Assembly: GCA_946553045.1 (NCBI GenBank)
Contig: CAMNRO010000004.1
Location: forward strand, 62,001 to 126,000
Direction of reading: 5' to 3'
Source of the DNA: an uncultured Porphyromonadaceae bacterium
GTDB taxonomy: Bacteria; Bacteroidota; Bacteroidia; Bacteroidales; Muribaculaceae
DNA length: 64,000 bases
Below the pieces are notes generated by a model. It saw only the letters and a list, made by a program, of their open reading frames with translations. It did no database searches and had not been told where the DNA came from. Below, one piece after another: positions 18,094 through 26,406 of this stretch. How positions within the stretch are numbered: position 1 is the stretch's first letter; each line of letters begins with the position of its first letter. The position numbers were made by a program, and so were the translations under genes.

Positions 18094-18690
18094 TTATCGG
18101 GGTGTTTGCGAGCCGCCGTGCATGCGCTGCCAGCGTTCGCGGCGCGCTGTCGAGAGATAGCGCGTATAAAGAATTACTGCATCTACGAAACCGATTATGG
18201 CGCCGCAGAAAACATTGAAAACAATCAGACCCGAAGCCGTGTCGAGCGCCGAAGGCACACCGTTGAGGCTCCGCATATTTTTGAGATGACCGGCCCACAG
18301 TTCGCCCTGCGGAGTGCCCATCGCCTCGAACGTGTCTATCGAAAACTGTATCTGCGAAGCTATGAAACCCGGCGCCACGAAGCGCAGCAGCACATACACC
18401 GCCACCGTCTGAAGCAGCGACCCGAGCATAAACGACATCAGCGCCTGCGACCACAGTTCTGGCAGCGAGAGCGTGAAGCCCGTCTCGGCATGATGGCTCC
18501 GCATGAGCTTATAGACATAAAAAGGCAGATAGATGCTTCCGGCCCACACCAGCAGAGTGGCCAGGCCGAACGAAGCGCTAAGACCGGTGAACACGGCCAG
18601 CAGGATAAGGTAGAGGCCGAGTATGGCGCCGTTTTCGGCAGCCACTGTGACGATGGCCCTCGGAGGCCGTATATGCTGCATGTTGTCCAT
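18094..18690 (-). CDS. DUF4199 family membrane protein
   Basis: A 198-aa inner-membrane protein with four predicted helices: about 17-35, 40-58, 80-105 and near 155-175. It matches the Bacteroidota family DUF4199 in size, four-helix layout and its usual place directly before a GT2 glycosyltransferase. Function is unknown; the tight spacing (3 bases) suggests a role in the same lipid-linked glycan step. It is the first gene of the minus operon, with a good promoter just upstream. Confidence 0.8.
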   Translation of the reverse strand: MDNMQHIRPPRAIVTVAAENGAILGLYLILLAVFTGLSASFGLATLLVWAGSIYLPFYVYKLMRSHHAETGFTLSLPELWSQALMSFMLGSLLQTVAVYVLLRFVAPGFIASQIQFSIDTFEAMGTPQGELWAGHLKNMRSLNGVPSALDTASGLIVFNVFCGAIIGFVDAVILYTRYLSTARRERWQRMHGGSQTPR

Positions 18691-18709
18691 CAGATTCTTC
18701 TTTGACCCA

Positions 18710-18741
18710 CAAAATTAGCAAAAAAAACGTGTAGTCACAAA
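18710..18741 (-). promoter_or_regulatory. Bacteroidota-type promoter for the DUF4199-GT2 operon
   Basis: On the minus strand TTTG, a 20-base spacer and TAATTTTG match the Bacteroidota consensus TTTG-N19-21-TAnnTTTG. It lies about 20 bases before the DUF4199 start. Confidence 0.75.
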
Positions 18742-18870
18742 GTTATTGCTCAATCACACGCTTTTTCCGAAATATGGCCCAAATATGCCACACAACATGC
18801 CGCATTTCTTGCACACACGGAAAAATAGCCCTATCTTGCAGCCCTAAACCATAATTCCAATTTACAAACC

Positions 18871-18939
18871 ATGAAAATCTCATTCTTCGCATTCCGATTT
18901 TGCACTTTTCACAAACTACAATCTACAACAAGCATATAA
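18871..18939 (+). other. Short AT-rich ORF, probable broken gene start or leader peptide
   Basis: A 22-codon ORF (MKISFFAFRFCTFHK...) with a hydrophobic start. Upstream lies a plausible promoter, CTTG-N20-TATCTTGC. It could be a leader peptide of the following lipoprotein genes or the remains of a lost gene. The rest of the 18742-18973 gap shows nothing else recognisable. Confidence 0.25.
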
Positions 18940-18973
18940 GTTTCTGGGATTTTATTCCGTTCCTTTAGTCATC

Positions 18974-19354
18974 ATGAAACGATATGGTATAATATTAGTA
19001 GGCATAATGGTGTTTATGTCCACACTTTCTACGACTTGCTTTGATGATTATGAAAGCAAGTCTATCGACATCACTATTATCAATGATTCTGACAAAGATA
19101 TATATTGCACTTATTATTTTATTATAGATGGGTACATAAGCAACTCTCCAATAATGCACCCATGCGATACATTAGAAGACCATGTATTTATCCAATCCGA
19201 TACTCAATGGGATAAGAATTATATTAATTTTCTTTTCCATGAGGAATTGAATCAAGCAGATATTGAGAACTTTACAGGCTATAGTCAGTGCTATAACCTG
19301 ATAGAACTTCAAGAAATGGAATGGACTGTAATTTATAGAGGCGATGAGAATTAA
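18974..19354 (+). CDS. Small lipoprotein of unknown function, paralogue 1
   Basis: A 126-aa protein I do not recognise. MKRYGIILVGIMVFMSTLSTTCFDDY is a lipoprotein-like signal with a probable lipidated Cys. The mature part is beta-rich (IDITIINDSDKDIYCTYYFIIDG) and ends in YNLIELQEMEWTVIYRGDEN. The next gene encodes a clear paralogue sharing this ending and the I-N-(D/K)-S-D-K motif. The gene is markedly more AT-rich than its neighbours, with codons ending in A or T, which points to recent transfer. The two genes overlap by 11 bases. The pattern recalls small Bacteroidota lipoproteins of accessory islands; no function can be assigned. Confidence 0.75.
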   Translation: MKRYGIILVGIMVFMSTLSTTCFDDYESKSIDITIINDSDKDIYCTYYFIIDGYISNSPIMHPCDTLEDHVFIQSDTQWDKNYINFLFHEELNQADIENFTGYSQCYNLIELQEMEWTVIYRGDEN

Positions 19355-19757
19355 TTTATATAAATACTGCCTGGCTCTGATTTTTTCCATATTTGTGCTA
19401 AGCTTTCAGTCTTGCAAAGAGAAGAATTATACATATCTCACTCTTATAAATAAAAGTGATAAGCCGATAATTATTACGACTTTCACTACAATTGATGGAA
19501 TTGTAATCAACGAAGGCGATGGGAGAAAGCTTCCGCCGCAATCAAGTGAATCATATATTTATCGAGGTTATGGATATGTTTTTGATGCGGATGAAGGCAT
19601 GAAAGTTGTAATTTTAGAGATGCCCGAATGTTCGCACGACAAGAATTATGAGTTAGCACAATCAAAAACAGAATTTAAAGGAGTGGTGATGTACTATAAT
19701 CTCGAGGAGTTGCGGGCGATGGACTGGACGATTGTTTACGATGGGAATATGGAGTGA
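19344..19757 (+). CDS. Small lipoprotein of unknown function, paralogue 2
   Basis: A 137-aa predicted lipoprotein (MRINLYKYCLALIFSIFVLSFQSCKEK, lipobox FQSC). The body, TYLTLINKSDKPIIITTFTTIDGIVINEG, parallels TIINDSDKDIYCTYYFIIDGYISN in the preceding protein, and both end in YNLxELxxMxWTxxYxGxxx. This is therefore a tandem duplication that has diverged. Its start lies inside the end of paralogue 1, so the pair is one transcription unit. The AT-rich composition is shared with paralogue 1. Downstream is a broken ORF and a terminator. Unknown function; likely surface or periplasmic membrane-anchored. Confidence 0.78.
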   Translation: MRINLYKYCLALIFSIFVLSFQSCKEKNYTYLTLINKSDKPIIITTFTTIDGIVINEGDGRKLPPQSSESYIYRGYGYVFDADEGMKVVILEMPECSHDKNYELAQSKTEFKGVVMYYNLEELRAMDWTIVYDGNME

Positions 19758-19785
19758 TTTGTCATTTTTAAACCAATTATCACTA

Positions 19786-19930
19786 ATGAATATAAGAAGT
19801 TTGAGGAGCGTTTTCGCTTTAATACTGGTGCTTCAATCTTTCCTGGCATTTGCGCAGGGAGAGCAGGGTTGACAGAATCGACGGCATAAACCGTATTTCT
19901 CTCGACCTCGGTTTAAAATACCGGTTCTGA
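19786..19930 (+). pseudogene. Fossil of an outer-membrane protein: signal peptide joined out of frame to a barrel end
   Basis: ATG 19786 begins MNIRSLRSVFALILVLQSFLAFAQGEQG, a good signal peptide that stops at TGA 19870-19872. In the +1 frame from 19868 the sequence continues VDRIDGINRISLDLGLKYRF and then stops at 19928-19930. That ending, with alternating hydrophobics and terminal Phe, is typical of an outer-membrane barrel. The simplest reading is a barrel gene reduced by internal deletion plus a one-base frameshift. Confidence 0.5.
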
Positions 19931-19952
19931 TAGCTAAACTCCTTGTTATAAC

Positions 19953-19984
19953 GCCCTGTCGAAAACCGGCGGGGCGGCTTTTTT
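19953..19984 (+). terminator. Terminator closing the AT-rich island
   Basis: GCCCTGTCG pairs with CGGCGGGGC (nine pairs, two G-T) around AAAAC and is followed by six Ts. It separates the lipoprotein island from the FKBP genes. Confidence 0.75.
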
Positions 19985-20017
19985 GTTATAAATAGGTGAA
20001 AATAGAGCGAAAAAGGC

Positions 20018-20025
20018 TATCTTTG
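20018..20025 (+). promoter_or_regulatory. Promoter -7 element for the FKBP cluster
   Basis: TATCTTTG fits the Bacteroidota TAnnTTTG element 35 bases before the first FKBP gene. A clear TTTG -33 box at the right distance is not seen. Confidence 0.5.
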
Positions 20026-20059
20026 CAACGACAAAATTCTAACATAAGACAATTTAACA

Positions 20060-20686
20060 ATGGACAATAAAGAATTCGACCGCCTCAGCTATGCACTCGG
20101 ACTCAGCATGGGGCACAATTTCCGTGCCATGGGTATGGAAAAACTCAGCATACAGGATTTCGCCGACGGCGTTGCCTCTGTGTTCTACGGCGAGGCTCCC
20201 AAGATGACCATCGACGAGGCCAAGGCCGAAGTGCAGACTTACTTCGCCGAGGTTCAGAAGAAACAGCAGGAGCAGGCCATGGCTATGGCAGCCCTCAACG
20301 CCAAGAGCGGCAAGGAGTTCCTCGAAGCCAACGGCAAGCGCGCCGAGGTGAACACCCTTCCTTCGGGTCTTCAGTATGAAGTGCTCGAGCAGGGCAACGG
20401 CCCCAAGCCCGAAGCCGGCGACCAGGTGACGGTGCACTACACAGGCAAGCTCATCGACGGCACCGTATTCGACTCGAGCGAAGACCGCGGCGAGCCCGCC
20501 ACATTCGGCGTCACCCAGGTTATCCCCGGCTGGGTGGAAGCTCTGCAGCTGATGAACGCCGGCTCGAAATGGCGTCTGTATATCCCCTCCGACCTCGCCT
20601 ACGGCCCCAACGGCGCCGGCGGTGTCATCGGCCCGAACCAGACCCTGATTTTCGACGTAAACCTCATCGAAGTAGTAGGAAAGTAA
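20060..20686 (+). CDS. FKBP-type peptidyl-prolyl isomerase, cytoplasmic
   Basis: A 208-aa FKBP that speeds cis-trans isomerisation of proline bonds and may act as a chaperone. Residues 1-85 form the helical FKBP N-terminal dimerisation domain (YALGLSMGHNFRAMG). The FKBP core runs from about 95 to 205 with the active-site segments VTVHYTGKLIDGTVFDSS, QVIPGWVEALQLM and WRLYIPSDLAYG, including the key Trp and Tyr. No signal peptide is present, so it should stay in the cytoplasm. It is the first of three FKBP genes in a row, each destined for a different compartment. Confidence 0.95.
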   Translation: MDNKEFDRLSYALGLSMGHNFRAMGMEKLSIQDFADGVASVFYGEAPKMTIDEAKAEVQTYFAEVQKKQQEQAMAMAALNAKSGKEFLEANGKRAEVNTLPSGLQYEVLEQGNGPKPEAGDQVTVHYTGKLIDGTVFDSSEDRGEPATFGVTQVIPGWVEALQLMNAGSKWRLYIPSDLAYGPNGAGGVIGPNQTLIFDVNLIEVVGK

Positions 20687-20711
20687 TCAGGAGTCAGAAA
20701 TTAGGAATTAC

Positions 20712-20772
20712 AAGTTAGAAGTTAGGAGTTAGTAGTTGTTCCTTACTACTTATTATTTATTCCTTCTAACTT
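20712..20772. repeat. Degenerate-word inverted repeat between FKBP genes 1 and 2
   Basis: AAGTTAGAAG (20712-20721) pairs with CTTCTAACTT (20763-20772), and inside it AGTAGT pairs with ACTACT around TGTTCCTT. The whole 20690-20820 gap consists of TTAGGAATTA/TTCCTTATT words, sense after the first stop and complementary before the next gene. Confidence 0.75.
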
Positions 20773-20827
20773 ATCACTTATTCCTTATTCCTTACAACAC
20801 CCTTATTACTTATTTACTTAACGAAGA

Positions 20828-21496
20828 ATGCGTTTTTTAGCAGCAACGATACTGGCACTTGCCGCTACGGCCCTCCCCTCGGGGGCCGCAACGGCGCCTG
20901 CCGACTCGACACAGCGCGCAGTGGCGGCCTTCATTGCCTCTAACTTCAAGATTGCAATGCAGCAGGCCTTCACCGACCTCACATCGCAGGGTCTTGCGCT
21001 CGACAGCGCCGAAATCCTCGCCCTTGTGAAAGAAGACCTCGGCACGCCATACAGCCGCGAAGCGCACACCGCCGCCTACGAGAGCGTGATGATGGCCGTT
21101 GCCAACGCCCGCAAGGCCGTCAGCGACAAGTTTATGGCCGAAGCCAAGGCTCGCCCCGGAGCTACCGTGCAGCCCTCGGGCCTCGTTTTCGAGACCATGA
21201 CGGCAGGCAACGGTCCGCACCCCACGCCCGAATCGACCGTCGTGATGCGCTACCGCGGCGTGCTCCCCGACGGCACCGTGTTCGATGAAATCACCCCCGA
21301 GCAGGAACCGATGGAGACCCGCGCCTCCAATCTTGTCAAGGGCATGACAGAAGGCCTGTGCCTAATGCAGGCCGGCGGCAACTACATCCTCACCATACCG
21401 GCCGAACTCGCCTACGGCTCGCAGGGCGCCGGCGGTGTCATACCCCCCGACACGCCTCTGCGCTTCGACGTAGAGCTGGTCGACATCAAAGATTAG
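20828..21496 (+). CDS. FKBP-type isomerase-like protein, periplasmic, degenerate active site
   Basis: A 222-aa exported FKBP-fold protein. MRFLAATILALAATALPSGAATA is a signal peptide with no lipobox, so it is probably periplasmic. A helical N-terminal region (about 25-115) precedes the FKBP core (about 118-222: VVMRYRGVLPDGTVFDE, ILTIPAELAYGSQGAGGVIPPDTPLRFDVELVDI). The stretch that is VIPGW in the first paralogue reads LVKGM here, so the pocket Trp and Ile-Pro are lost. Isomerase activity may therefore be weak and the protein may serve mainly as a chaperone. The third FKBP gene follows 24 bases later. Confidence 0.9.
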   Translation: MRFLAATILALAATALPSGAATAPADSTQRAVAAFIASNFKIAMQQAFTDLTSQGLALDSAEILALVKEDLGTPYSREAHTAAYESVMMAVANARKAVSDKFMAEAKARPGATVQPSGLVFETMTAGNGPHPTPESTVVMRYRGVLPDGTVFDEITPEQEPMETRASNLVKGMTEGLCLMQAGGNYILTIPAELAYGSQGAGGVIPPDTPLRFDVELVDIKD

Positions 21497-21520
21497 CATA
21501 ATCCAATAAACGAAAAAGAT

Positions 21521-22396
21521 ATGAAAAAATTGATTCTGGGCGCTTGCGCCCTCATGGCTCTTGCCACGGTGTCGTGCGGCAAATGCGGCGACAGCTCGTG
21601 CTCGACCCCCACAAGCGACTCTCTGTCGAACGCCTACGGCGACTACGTGGGCACCGTCCTCGGCGCCGACTTCCAGCACAAGGAAAATGCCGACGCACAG
21701 AAAAAAGAATTCCTCCGCGGCATGCAGATTGTATTCGGTGCCGACGAAAACCGCAATACACAGATGGGTATGCAGGTAGCCCTGCAGATGCTCGGTGAAA
21801 TGGGCCAGCTCGACGAGCAGGGCGCACACATCGACCGCGCCAAGGCCATGGCTGCCTTCAAGCGCGCGTTCCTCGCCGACAGCATCAACTCCATGGACGG
21901 ACAGAACTCCCTCCAGCTCATGCAGCGCCTCATCGCCGAGGCTCGCGAAGAAGCTTCTGCCGAAGCCGCCCGCAAGAAAGCCGAAGCTCCCGAAGCCCTC
22001 GAAAACGTGAAGGCCGGCGAGGCATATGTAGCCGACCTCAAGGCTAAGGACAGCAGCGTACAGACCGCAGCCTCGGGCCTCTCTTACAAGATTGAGAACG
22101 AAGGCGAAGGCGAAAAAGCCAAAGAAAACTCGACCGTAGTGGTGAACTACTCGGGCCGTCACCTCAACGGCGACGTATTCGACACCACCGAAGGCCGCTC
22201 GCCAGCCACATTCAACCTCCAGGGCGTAGTGCCCGGCTTCCGCGAAGGCATCACCCTTCTGGGCAAGGGCGGCAAGGCTACCCTCTATATCCCCGGTGAG
22301 CTCGCCTACGGCCCCAACGGCCAGCCCGCAGCCGGCATAGGCCCCAACGAAATGCTCGTGTTCGAAGTCGAAGTGCTCGACATCGAAGCCGAATAA
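21521..22396 (+). CDS. FKBP-type peptidyl-prolyl isomerase lipoprotein
   Basis: A 291-aa membrane-anchored FKBP. MKKLILGACALMALATVSCGKCG is a lipoprotein signal with lipobox TVSC. The helical N-terminal domain (about 30-180, with an Ala/Glu-rich helix EAREEASAEAARKKAEAPEAL) resembles the FkpA/MIP dimerisation arm. The core (about 190-290) has VVNYSGRHLNGDVFDTTEGRSPATFNLQGVVPGFREGI and LYIPGELAYGPNG. The pocket Trp is replaced by Phe, as in some active FKBPs. A strong terminator follows. Together with the two genes before it, it completes a set predicted for cytoplasm, periplasm and membrane surface. Confidence 0.93.
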   Translation: MKKLILGACALMALATVSCGKCGDSSCSTPTSDSLSNAYGDYVGTVLGADFQHKENADAQKKEFLRGMQIVFGADENRNTQMGMQVALQMLGEMGQLDEQGAHIDRAKAMAAFKRAFLADSINSMDGQNSLQLMQRLIAEAREEASAEAARKKAEAPEALENVKAGEAYVADLKAKDSSVQTAASGLSYKIENEGEGEKAKENSTVVVNYSGRHLNGDVFDTTEGRSPATFNLQGVVPGFREGITLLGKGGKATLYIPGELAYGPNGQPAAGIGPNEMLVFEVEVLDIEAE

Positions 22397-22421
22397 GGGA
22401 GTCTCATATATATGACACCAC

Positions 22422-22460
22422 CGCCCGGACGCTTCCCCAAGCGCCCGGGCGTCTTTTTTT
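22422..22460 (+). terminator. Terminator after FKBP cluster
   Basis: CGCCCGG pairs with CCGGGCG, with an inner CGCTT-CCCC-AAGCG stem, followed by eight Ts (T-run 22453-22460). Confidence 0.93.
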
Positions 22461-22546
22461 GCAGGCACAATTTACGGCTTTGGCAGAAACGGAAACATAG
22501 CGGAGCATCGTTTTTTGTAACTTCACGCCGTAAAACCATTTATCAC

Positions 22547-25276
22547 ATGAAAACCTTTTTATCTAAGTACTGTCTATTGTTATTTCTGGCACTGCTGCCC
22601 GCGCTGACATCGTGTGCCGACAAGAACGAAGTCCTGGAAACGAGCGTAGAATTCCGGGCCGCACCCGAAGGCTTAGCCATGGAAAATCCGCGATTCTCAT
22701 GGATTCTGAATGCCGACGGCCGCGGAATAATGCAGAAATCATATCAGATTGAGCTTGCCGAAGACAAAAACAGCCTCGGCAAGGCCGACGTGTGGAATTC
22801 GGGCGTGGTAGAGTCCGACCGCTCGCACCTGGTCGAATATACAGGCCCCGCCCTCAAGGGCAACACCACATACTGGTGGCGCGTCACCGTCAGCACTACC
22901 GACGGCAAGGAGTACACCAGCGCTCCGGCACGCTGCACCACCGCCCGCGACCCGCACAAGCCATGGACGGCGCAGTGGATAGGCCTCAACGACTCCACCA
23001 ACATTGCTATAGCCGACAACCGCACCACCCTGCCCGTCCGCTATCTGCGCAAGGAGTTCGCTCTGGCCGACAAGCCTGTCAGAGCCATGCTCAGCGTGTC
23101 GGGCATCGGCTCGTCGTACTGCTACCTCAACGGCTCGCGCGTGGGCGACGACGTATTCGGCCCGCTGCCCACCCTCTACGACGCCTCTGTGCCCTATCTC
23201 ACCTACGACGTCACCTCCATGCTCTCCAAAGGCGACAACGCCATCGGCGTGGCCCTCGGCAACGGGCGCTACTTCCCCATGCGCGAACACGGCATGCTCG
23301 CCTGGGGCCTGCCCCGCCTCATAGCCGAGCTCGAGGTGGAATATCCCGACGGCAGCACCGAGACAATCGTCACCGACCCCACATGGCGCGCTACGGCCGA
23401 CGGACCAGTCCGGGCCAACAACGAATACGACGGCGAAGTCTTCGACGCCGCCATGACACTCGGCGACTGGACCGCCCGGGCATACGACGACTCGGCATGG
23501 CAGGCCGCGGCCGTCATGGAAGCGCCCGCCGGCACTCTCAAGGCCCAGATGTCGCCCTCGATAAAAATCATGGATAAAATCAGACCGCAGTCTGTCCGCA
23601 AGGTCGGCGATAAACGGTATATCGTCGACATGGGCCAGAACATGGTCGGCTTCCAGCGCGTGCGCCTCGCCGGCGCCAAGGGCCGGCCCGTGAAGATGCG
23701 CTTTGCCGAGGTGCTGCAGAACGACGACGACACCCGTCTCTACGTCGAGAACCTGCGCTCCGCCCTTGCCGAAGACACATATATCCCGGCGGCCGACGGC
23801 ACATTCGAATGGCAGCCCGAATTCGTATATCACGGCTACCGGTTCATGGAAATCGACGGCGTCGAGGCCGAACCCTCCATCGACAACATCGAAGGCCTGG
23901 TGATATACGACGACATGGCCTCGACAGGCTCTTTCGAAAGCTCCGACGAAATCCTCAACGCACTCCACCGCAACGCCTACCACGGCATCAGAGGCAACTA
24001 CCGAGGCATGCCCACCGACTGCCCCCAGCGCGACGAGCGTCACGGCTGGCTCGGCGACCGCACCACGGGCGCATACGGCGAAAGCTTCCTCTTCGACAAC
24101 GCCCTCCTCTACCGCAAATGGCTCGCCGACATCGAGGAATCCATGAGCGACAACGGCAGCATTTCCGACGTATCGCCCCGATACTGGACCCTCCACCAGG
24201 ACGATGTGACATGGCCCGCGGCATACTTCTACGTAGCCGACATGCTCTGGCGCAACTTCGGCGACGATTTCTCCATCAAGGCCCGCTACCCGAGCATGAA
24301 AAAATGGGTAGAACACATGATGGCCGACCACATGACCGACTACATCATCACAACCGACACTTACGGCGACTGGTGCCTGCCCCCCGAATCGCTCGAGCTC
24401 ATACACTCCAACGACCCCGCAAGGCGCACCGACGGACAGCTGCTTTCCACATCGGTATTCTACAGCATACTCCGGCTCATGCAGCAGTTCGCCGCCATCA
24501 ACGCCCGGCCCGACGATGAAGCCCGCTATGCAGCCATCGCCGAAAAGGTAAAAGAGGCCTACAACGCCCGGTTCTACAACGCCGGTTCTCACAGCTACGC
24601 CAACAACACCGTCACCGCCAACCTGCTGTCGCTGCAGCTCGGCCTCGTGCCCGAGGGTGACGAACAGGCCGTATGCGACAACGCCGTGAAACGCACCATC
24701 GAGGAATGCGACGGCCACGTGAGCGTAGGCGTGCTCGGCATCCAGCACCTCATGCGAGGCCTCACGCACCACGGCAACGCCGACCTCGCCTTCAGAATAG
24801 CCTCGAACGACACATACCCCTCCTGGGGCTACATGATACGCCGGGGCGCAACCACAATCTGGGAACTATGGAACGGCGACACCGCCGACCCCGCCATGAA
24901 CTCGCGCAACCACGTGATGCTCCTCGGCGACGTGCTCATATGGATGTACGAAGACCTTGCCGGCATTAAAAATCACCCCGACGCCGTCGGATTCAAGAAA
25001 ATACTCATGAAGCCCGTATTCCCCGAAGGCCTCGACAGCGTCAGCGCAAGCCACCGCACACCCTACGGCACCGTAGCCAGCGTATGGACCAAAAAGGACG
25101 GCAAATTCGAGTGGACCGTGACCATACCGGCCAACACCACAGCCGAAATCGTGCTCCCCGCAACCCTCGGCGCCACCCTCAGCGGCGACACCGCCGGCAT
25201 CATCTCAACCACCGAGACCGACGGCAACACCCACACCACCATCGGCTCCGGCACCTACACCTTCACCACCAGATAA
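22547..25276 (+). CDS. GH78 alpha-L-rhamnosidase, lipoprotein
   Basis: A 909-aa glycoside hydrolase family 78 enzyme that removes terminal alpha-L-rhamnose from plant or microbial glycans. The start is ATG 22547, not 22412, because only this one gives the lipoprotein signal MKTFLSKYCLLLFLALLPALTSC. Domains in order are an N-terminal fibronectin-like domain (about 25-130), the Bac_rhamnosid_N beta-sandwich (about 160-330), a second beta domain (about 340-450), the (alpha/alpha)6 catalytic domain (about 460-800) and a C-terminal beta-sandwich. The catalytic signature PTDCPQRDERHGWLGD carries the acidic residues typical of the family. It stands alone between a terminator and a converging gene. 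Surface location is inferred. Confidence 0.93.
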   Translation: MKTFLSKYCLLLFLALLPALTSCADKNEVLETSVEFRAAPEGLAMENPRFSWILNADGRGIMQKSYQIELAEDKNSLGKADVWNSGVVESDRSHLVEYTGPALKGNTTYWWRVTVSTTDGKEYTSAPARCTTARDPHKPWTAQWIGLNDSTNIAIADNRTTLPVRYLRKEFALADKPVRAMLSVSGIGSSYCYLNGSRVGDDVFGPLPTLYDASVPYLTYDVTSMLSKGDNAIGVALGNGRYFPMREHGMLAWGLPRLIAELEVEYPDGSTETIVTDPTWRATADGPVRANNEYDGEVFDAAMTLGDWTARAYDDSAWQAAAVMEAPAGTLKAQMSPSIKIMDKIRPQSVRKVGDKRYIVDMGQNMVGFQRVRLAGAKGRPVKMRFAEVLQNDDDTRLYVENLRSALAEDTYIPAADGTFEWQPEFVYHGYRFMEIDGVEAEPSIDNIEGLVIYDDMASTGSFESSDEILNALHRNAYHGIRGNYRGMPTDCPQRDERHGWLGDRTTGAYGESFLFDNALLYRKWLADIEESMSDNGSISDVSPRYWTLHQDDVTWPAAYFYVADMLWRNFGDDFSIKARYPSMKKWVEHMMADHMTDYIITTDTYGDWCLPPESLELIHSNDPARRTDGQLLSTSVFYSILRLMQQFAAINARPDDEARYAAIAEKVKEAYNARFYNAGSHSYANNTVTANLLSLQLGLVPEGDEQAVCDNAVKRTIEECDGHVSVGVLGIQHLMRGLTHHGNADLAFRIASNDTYPSWGYMIRRGATTIWELWNGDTADPAMNSRNHVMLLGDVLIWMYEDLAGIKNHPDAVGFKKILMKPVFPEGLDSVSASHRTPYGTVASVWTKKDGKFEWTVTIPANTTAEIVLPATLGATLSGDTAGIISTTETDGNTHTTIGSGTYTFTTR

Positions 25277-25297
25277 CACACCATCAGGATACAGCAA

Positions 25298-25328
25298 GGG
25301 CGCGCTTCAAAAAAAGCGCGCCCTTTTT
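25298..25328. terminator. Terminator between converging genes
   Basis: GGGCGCGCTT-CAAAAA-AAGCGCGCCC is a 10-bp perfect stem followed by five Ts on the plus strand. It may also help the converging DUF3298 gene. Confidence 0.9.
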
Positions 25329-25351
25329 CGTATCTGCCCGGCGGAGGAATA

Positions 25352-26188
25352 TCACGGCAGGAGACGGGCTGTCTCCGGGCGCATGAGGGGCTTCAGGCGG
25401 TCGTATGGAACGGTGCACGATGGCATTCCGGCGGCATAGCAGGCTATTTCATACTGCTGATAGGTAAATTCGAGACCGTCGGCAGCGAAAACAGGCGGAT
25501 ATGACGGCAGGCCGAGCGTATCGACGTTGACAAGCAGCATATCTCCGAGAGAGCTGCCTGGCTCGGAATTTTCCTTGAAATACTGCTCCCAGAGACTTTC
25601 TTTCACTATTTCGACCACTTCCGGGAGGCTTTCCGGCTCAAAAATATTTGCGGCAGTGAGACGTTCGCCCGTATTGGCGACGAATGTCTGCCCCACGCCG
25701 AGGCTGCCTCCATGGGCGCCACCGGTATATAAATATGCCGAGAAGAAATAGGACATCAGACTATCCGAGCGGAATTCCGGCCCAAAGCTGAAATCGAATT
25801 CATACTGCACGGCAATACTGTCGGCAACGAAACCGTCGAAGTCTGTCCTGACAAAAGACATAAGGGTATTTCCACATTCCTCGACAAGCTTGTTTCCGTC
25901 ATCAAGAGATGAAACCGATACTCTCAATCCGGAATTGTCATAGACACCAGCCTCGAGTCGGCCGCCAATCCAGGCGCGCACACTGTCGGCCAAAGCCGTT
26001 TTCCCGCTGCCGGGATAGAGGCCTTTTATGTCGACCTTCGCCCGGCAACCGTCCATCACTACCGAATCGGCCCAACGCACCGAATCGGTCTCAAAAGCCT
26101 CCGCGCCTCCGCCATTACCCGACGAGCAAGATGCAAGGCCGAACACTGCAGCGCCCACCGACGCCAGAAAGAATATACTTTTCTTCAT
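25352..26188 (-). CDS. DUF3298 (RsiV-like) domain lipoprotein
   Basis: A 278-aa lipoprotein (MKKSIFFLASVGAAVFGLASC, lipobox LASC). The first part after the signal resembles the DUF4163-like region of this group. The C-terminal part (about 160-270: YTGGAHGGSLGVGQTFVANTGERLTAANIF and GLEFTYQQYEIACYAAGMPSCTVPYDRLKPLM) matches the DUF3298 domain found in the anti-sigma factor RsiV. Family members bind lysozyme in Firmicutes, but here no transmembrane anti-sigma part exists, so only an envelope role can be inferred. It is transcribed alone from a divergent promoter region shared with korA. Confidence 0.85.
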   Translation of the reverse strand: MKKSIFFLASVGAAVFGLASCSSGNGGGAEAFETDSVRWADSVVMDGCRAKVDIKGLYPGSGKTALADSVRAWIGGRLEAGVYDNSGLRVSVSSLDDGNKLVEECGNTLMSFVRTDFDGFVADSIAVQYEFDFSFGPEFRSDSLMSYFFSAYLYTGGAHGGSLGVGQTFVANTGERLTAANIFEPESLPEVVEIVKESLWEQYFKENSEPGSSLGDMLLVNVDTLGLPSYPPVFAADGLEFTYQQYEIACYAAGMPSCTVPYDRLKPLMRPETARLLP

Positions 26189-26218
26189 ATCTTATCAGAG
26201 ATTGTTTATATAATATTG

Positions 26219-26226
26219 CAAAGATA
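26219..26226 (-). promoter_or_regulatory. Promoter -7 element for the DUF3298 gene
   Basis: On the minus strand TATCTTTG matches TAnnTTTG, 31 bases before the start codon. The -33 box is poor. Confidence 0.5.
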
Positions 26227-26281
26227 ACAATAATACTCCGGCAGCAGACAAGATTACCGATAAGAATTTGTCGGCAAAAGG

Positions 26282-26311
26282 TTTGGATTGTCTAAATAAT
26301 TCTTACCTTTG
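26282..26311 (+). promoter_or_regulatory. Promoter for korAB
   Basis: TTTG, an 18-base spacer and TACCTTTG match the Bacteroidota consensus. The predicted transcript has a leader of about 90 bases before korA, in which I see no clear structure. Confidence 0.75.
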
Positions 26312-26406
26312 TGGTGTGATTTGGACGCGGCACTGAGAGCCGCGGTTCAATATCCTTAAATCTAACGAATTAACACCTACACACCAATTATCATATAAAC
26401 TTAGTC

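Noticed and set aside
22739-24772. 677-aa minus-strand ORF
   Set aside because: Antisense to the GH78 rhamnosidase, which has full family motifs; Val/Gly/His-rich shadow translation.
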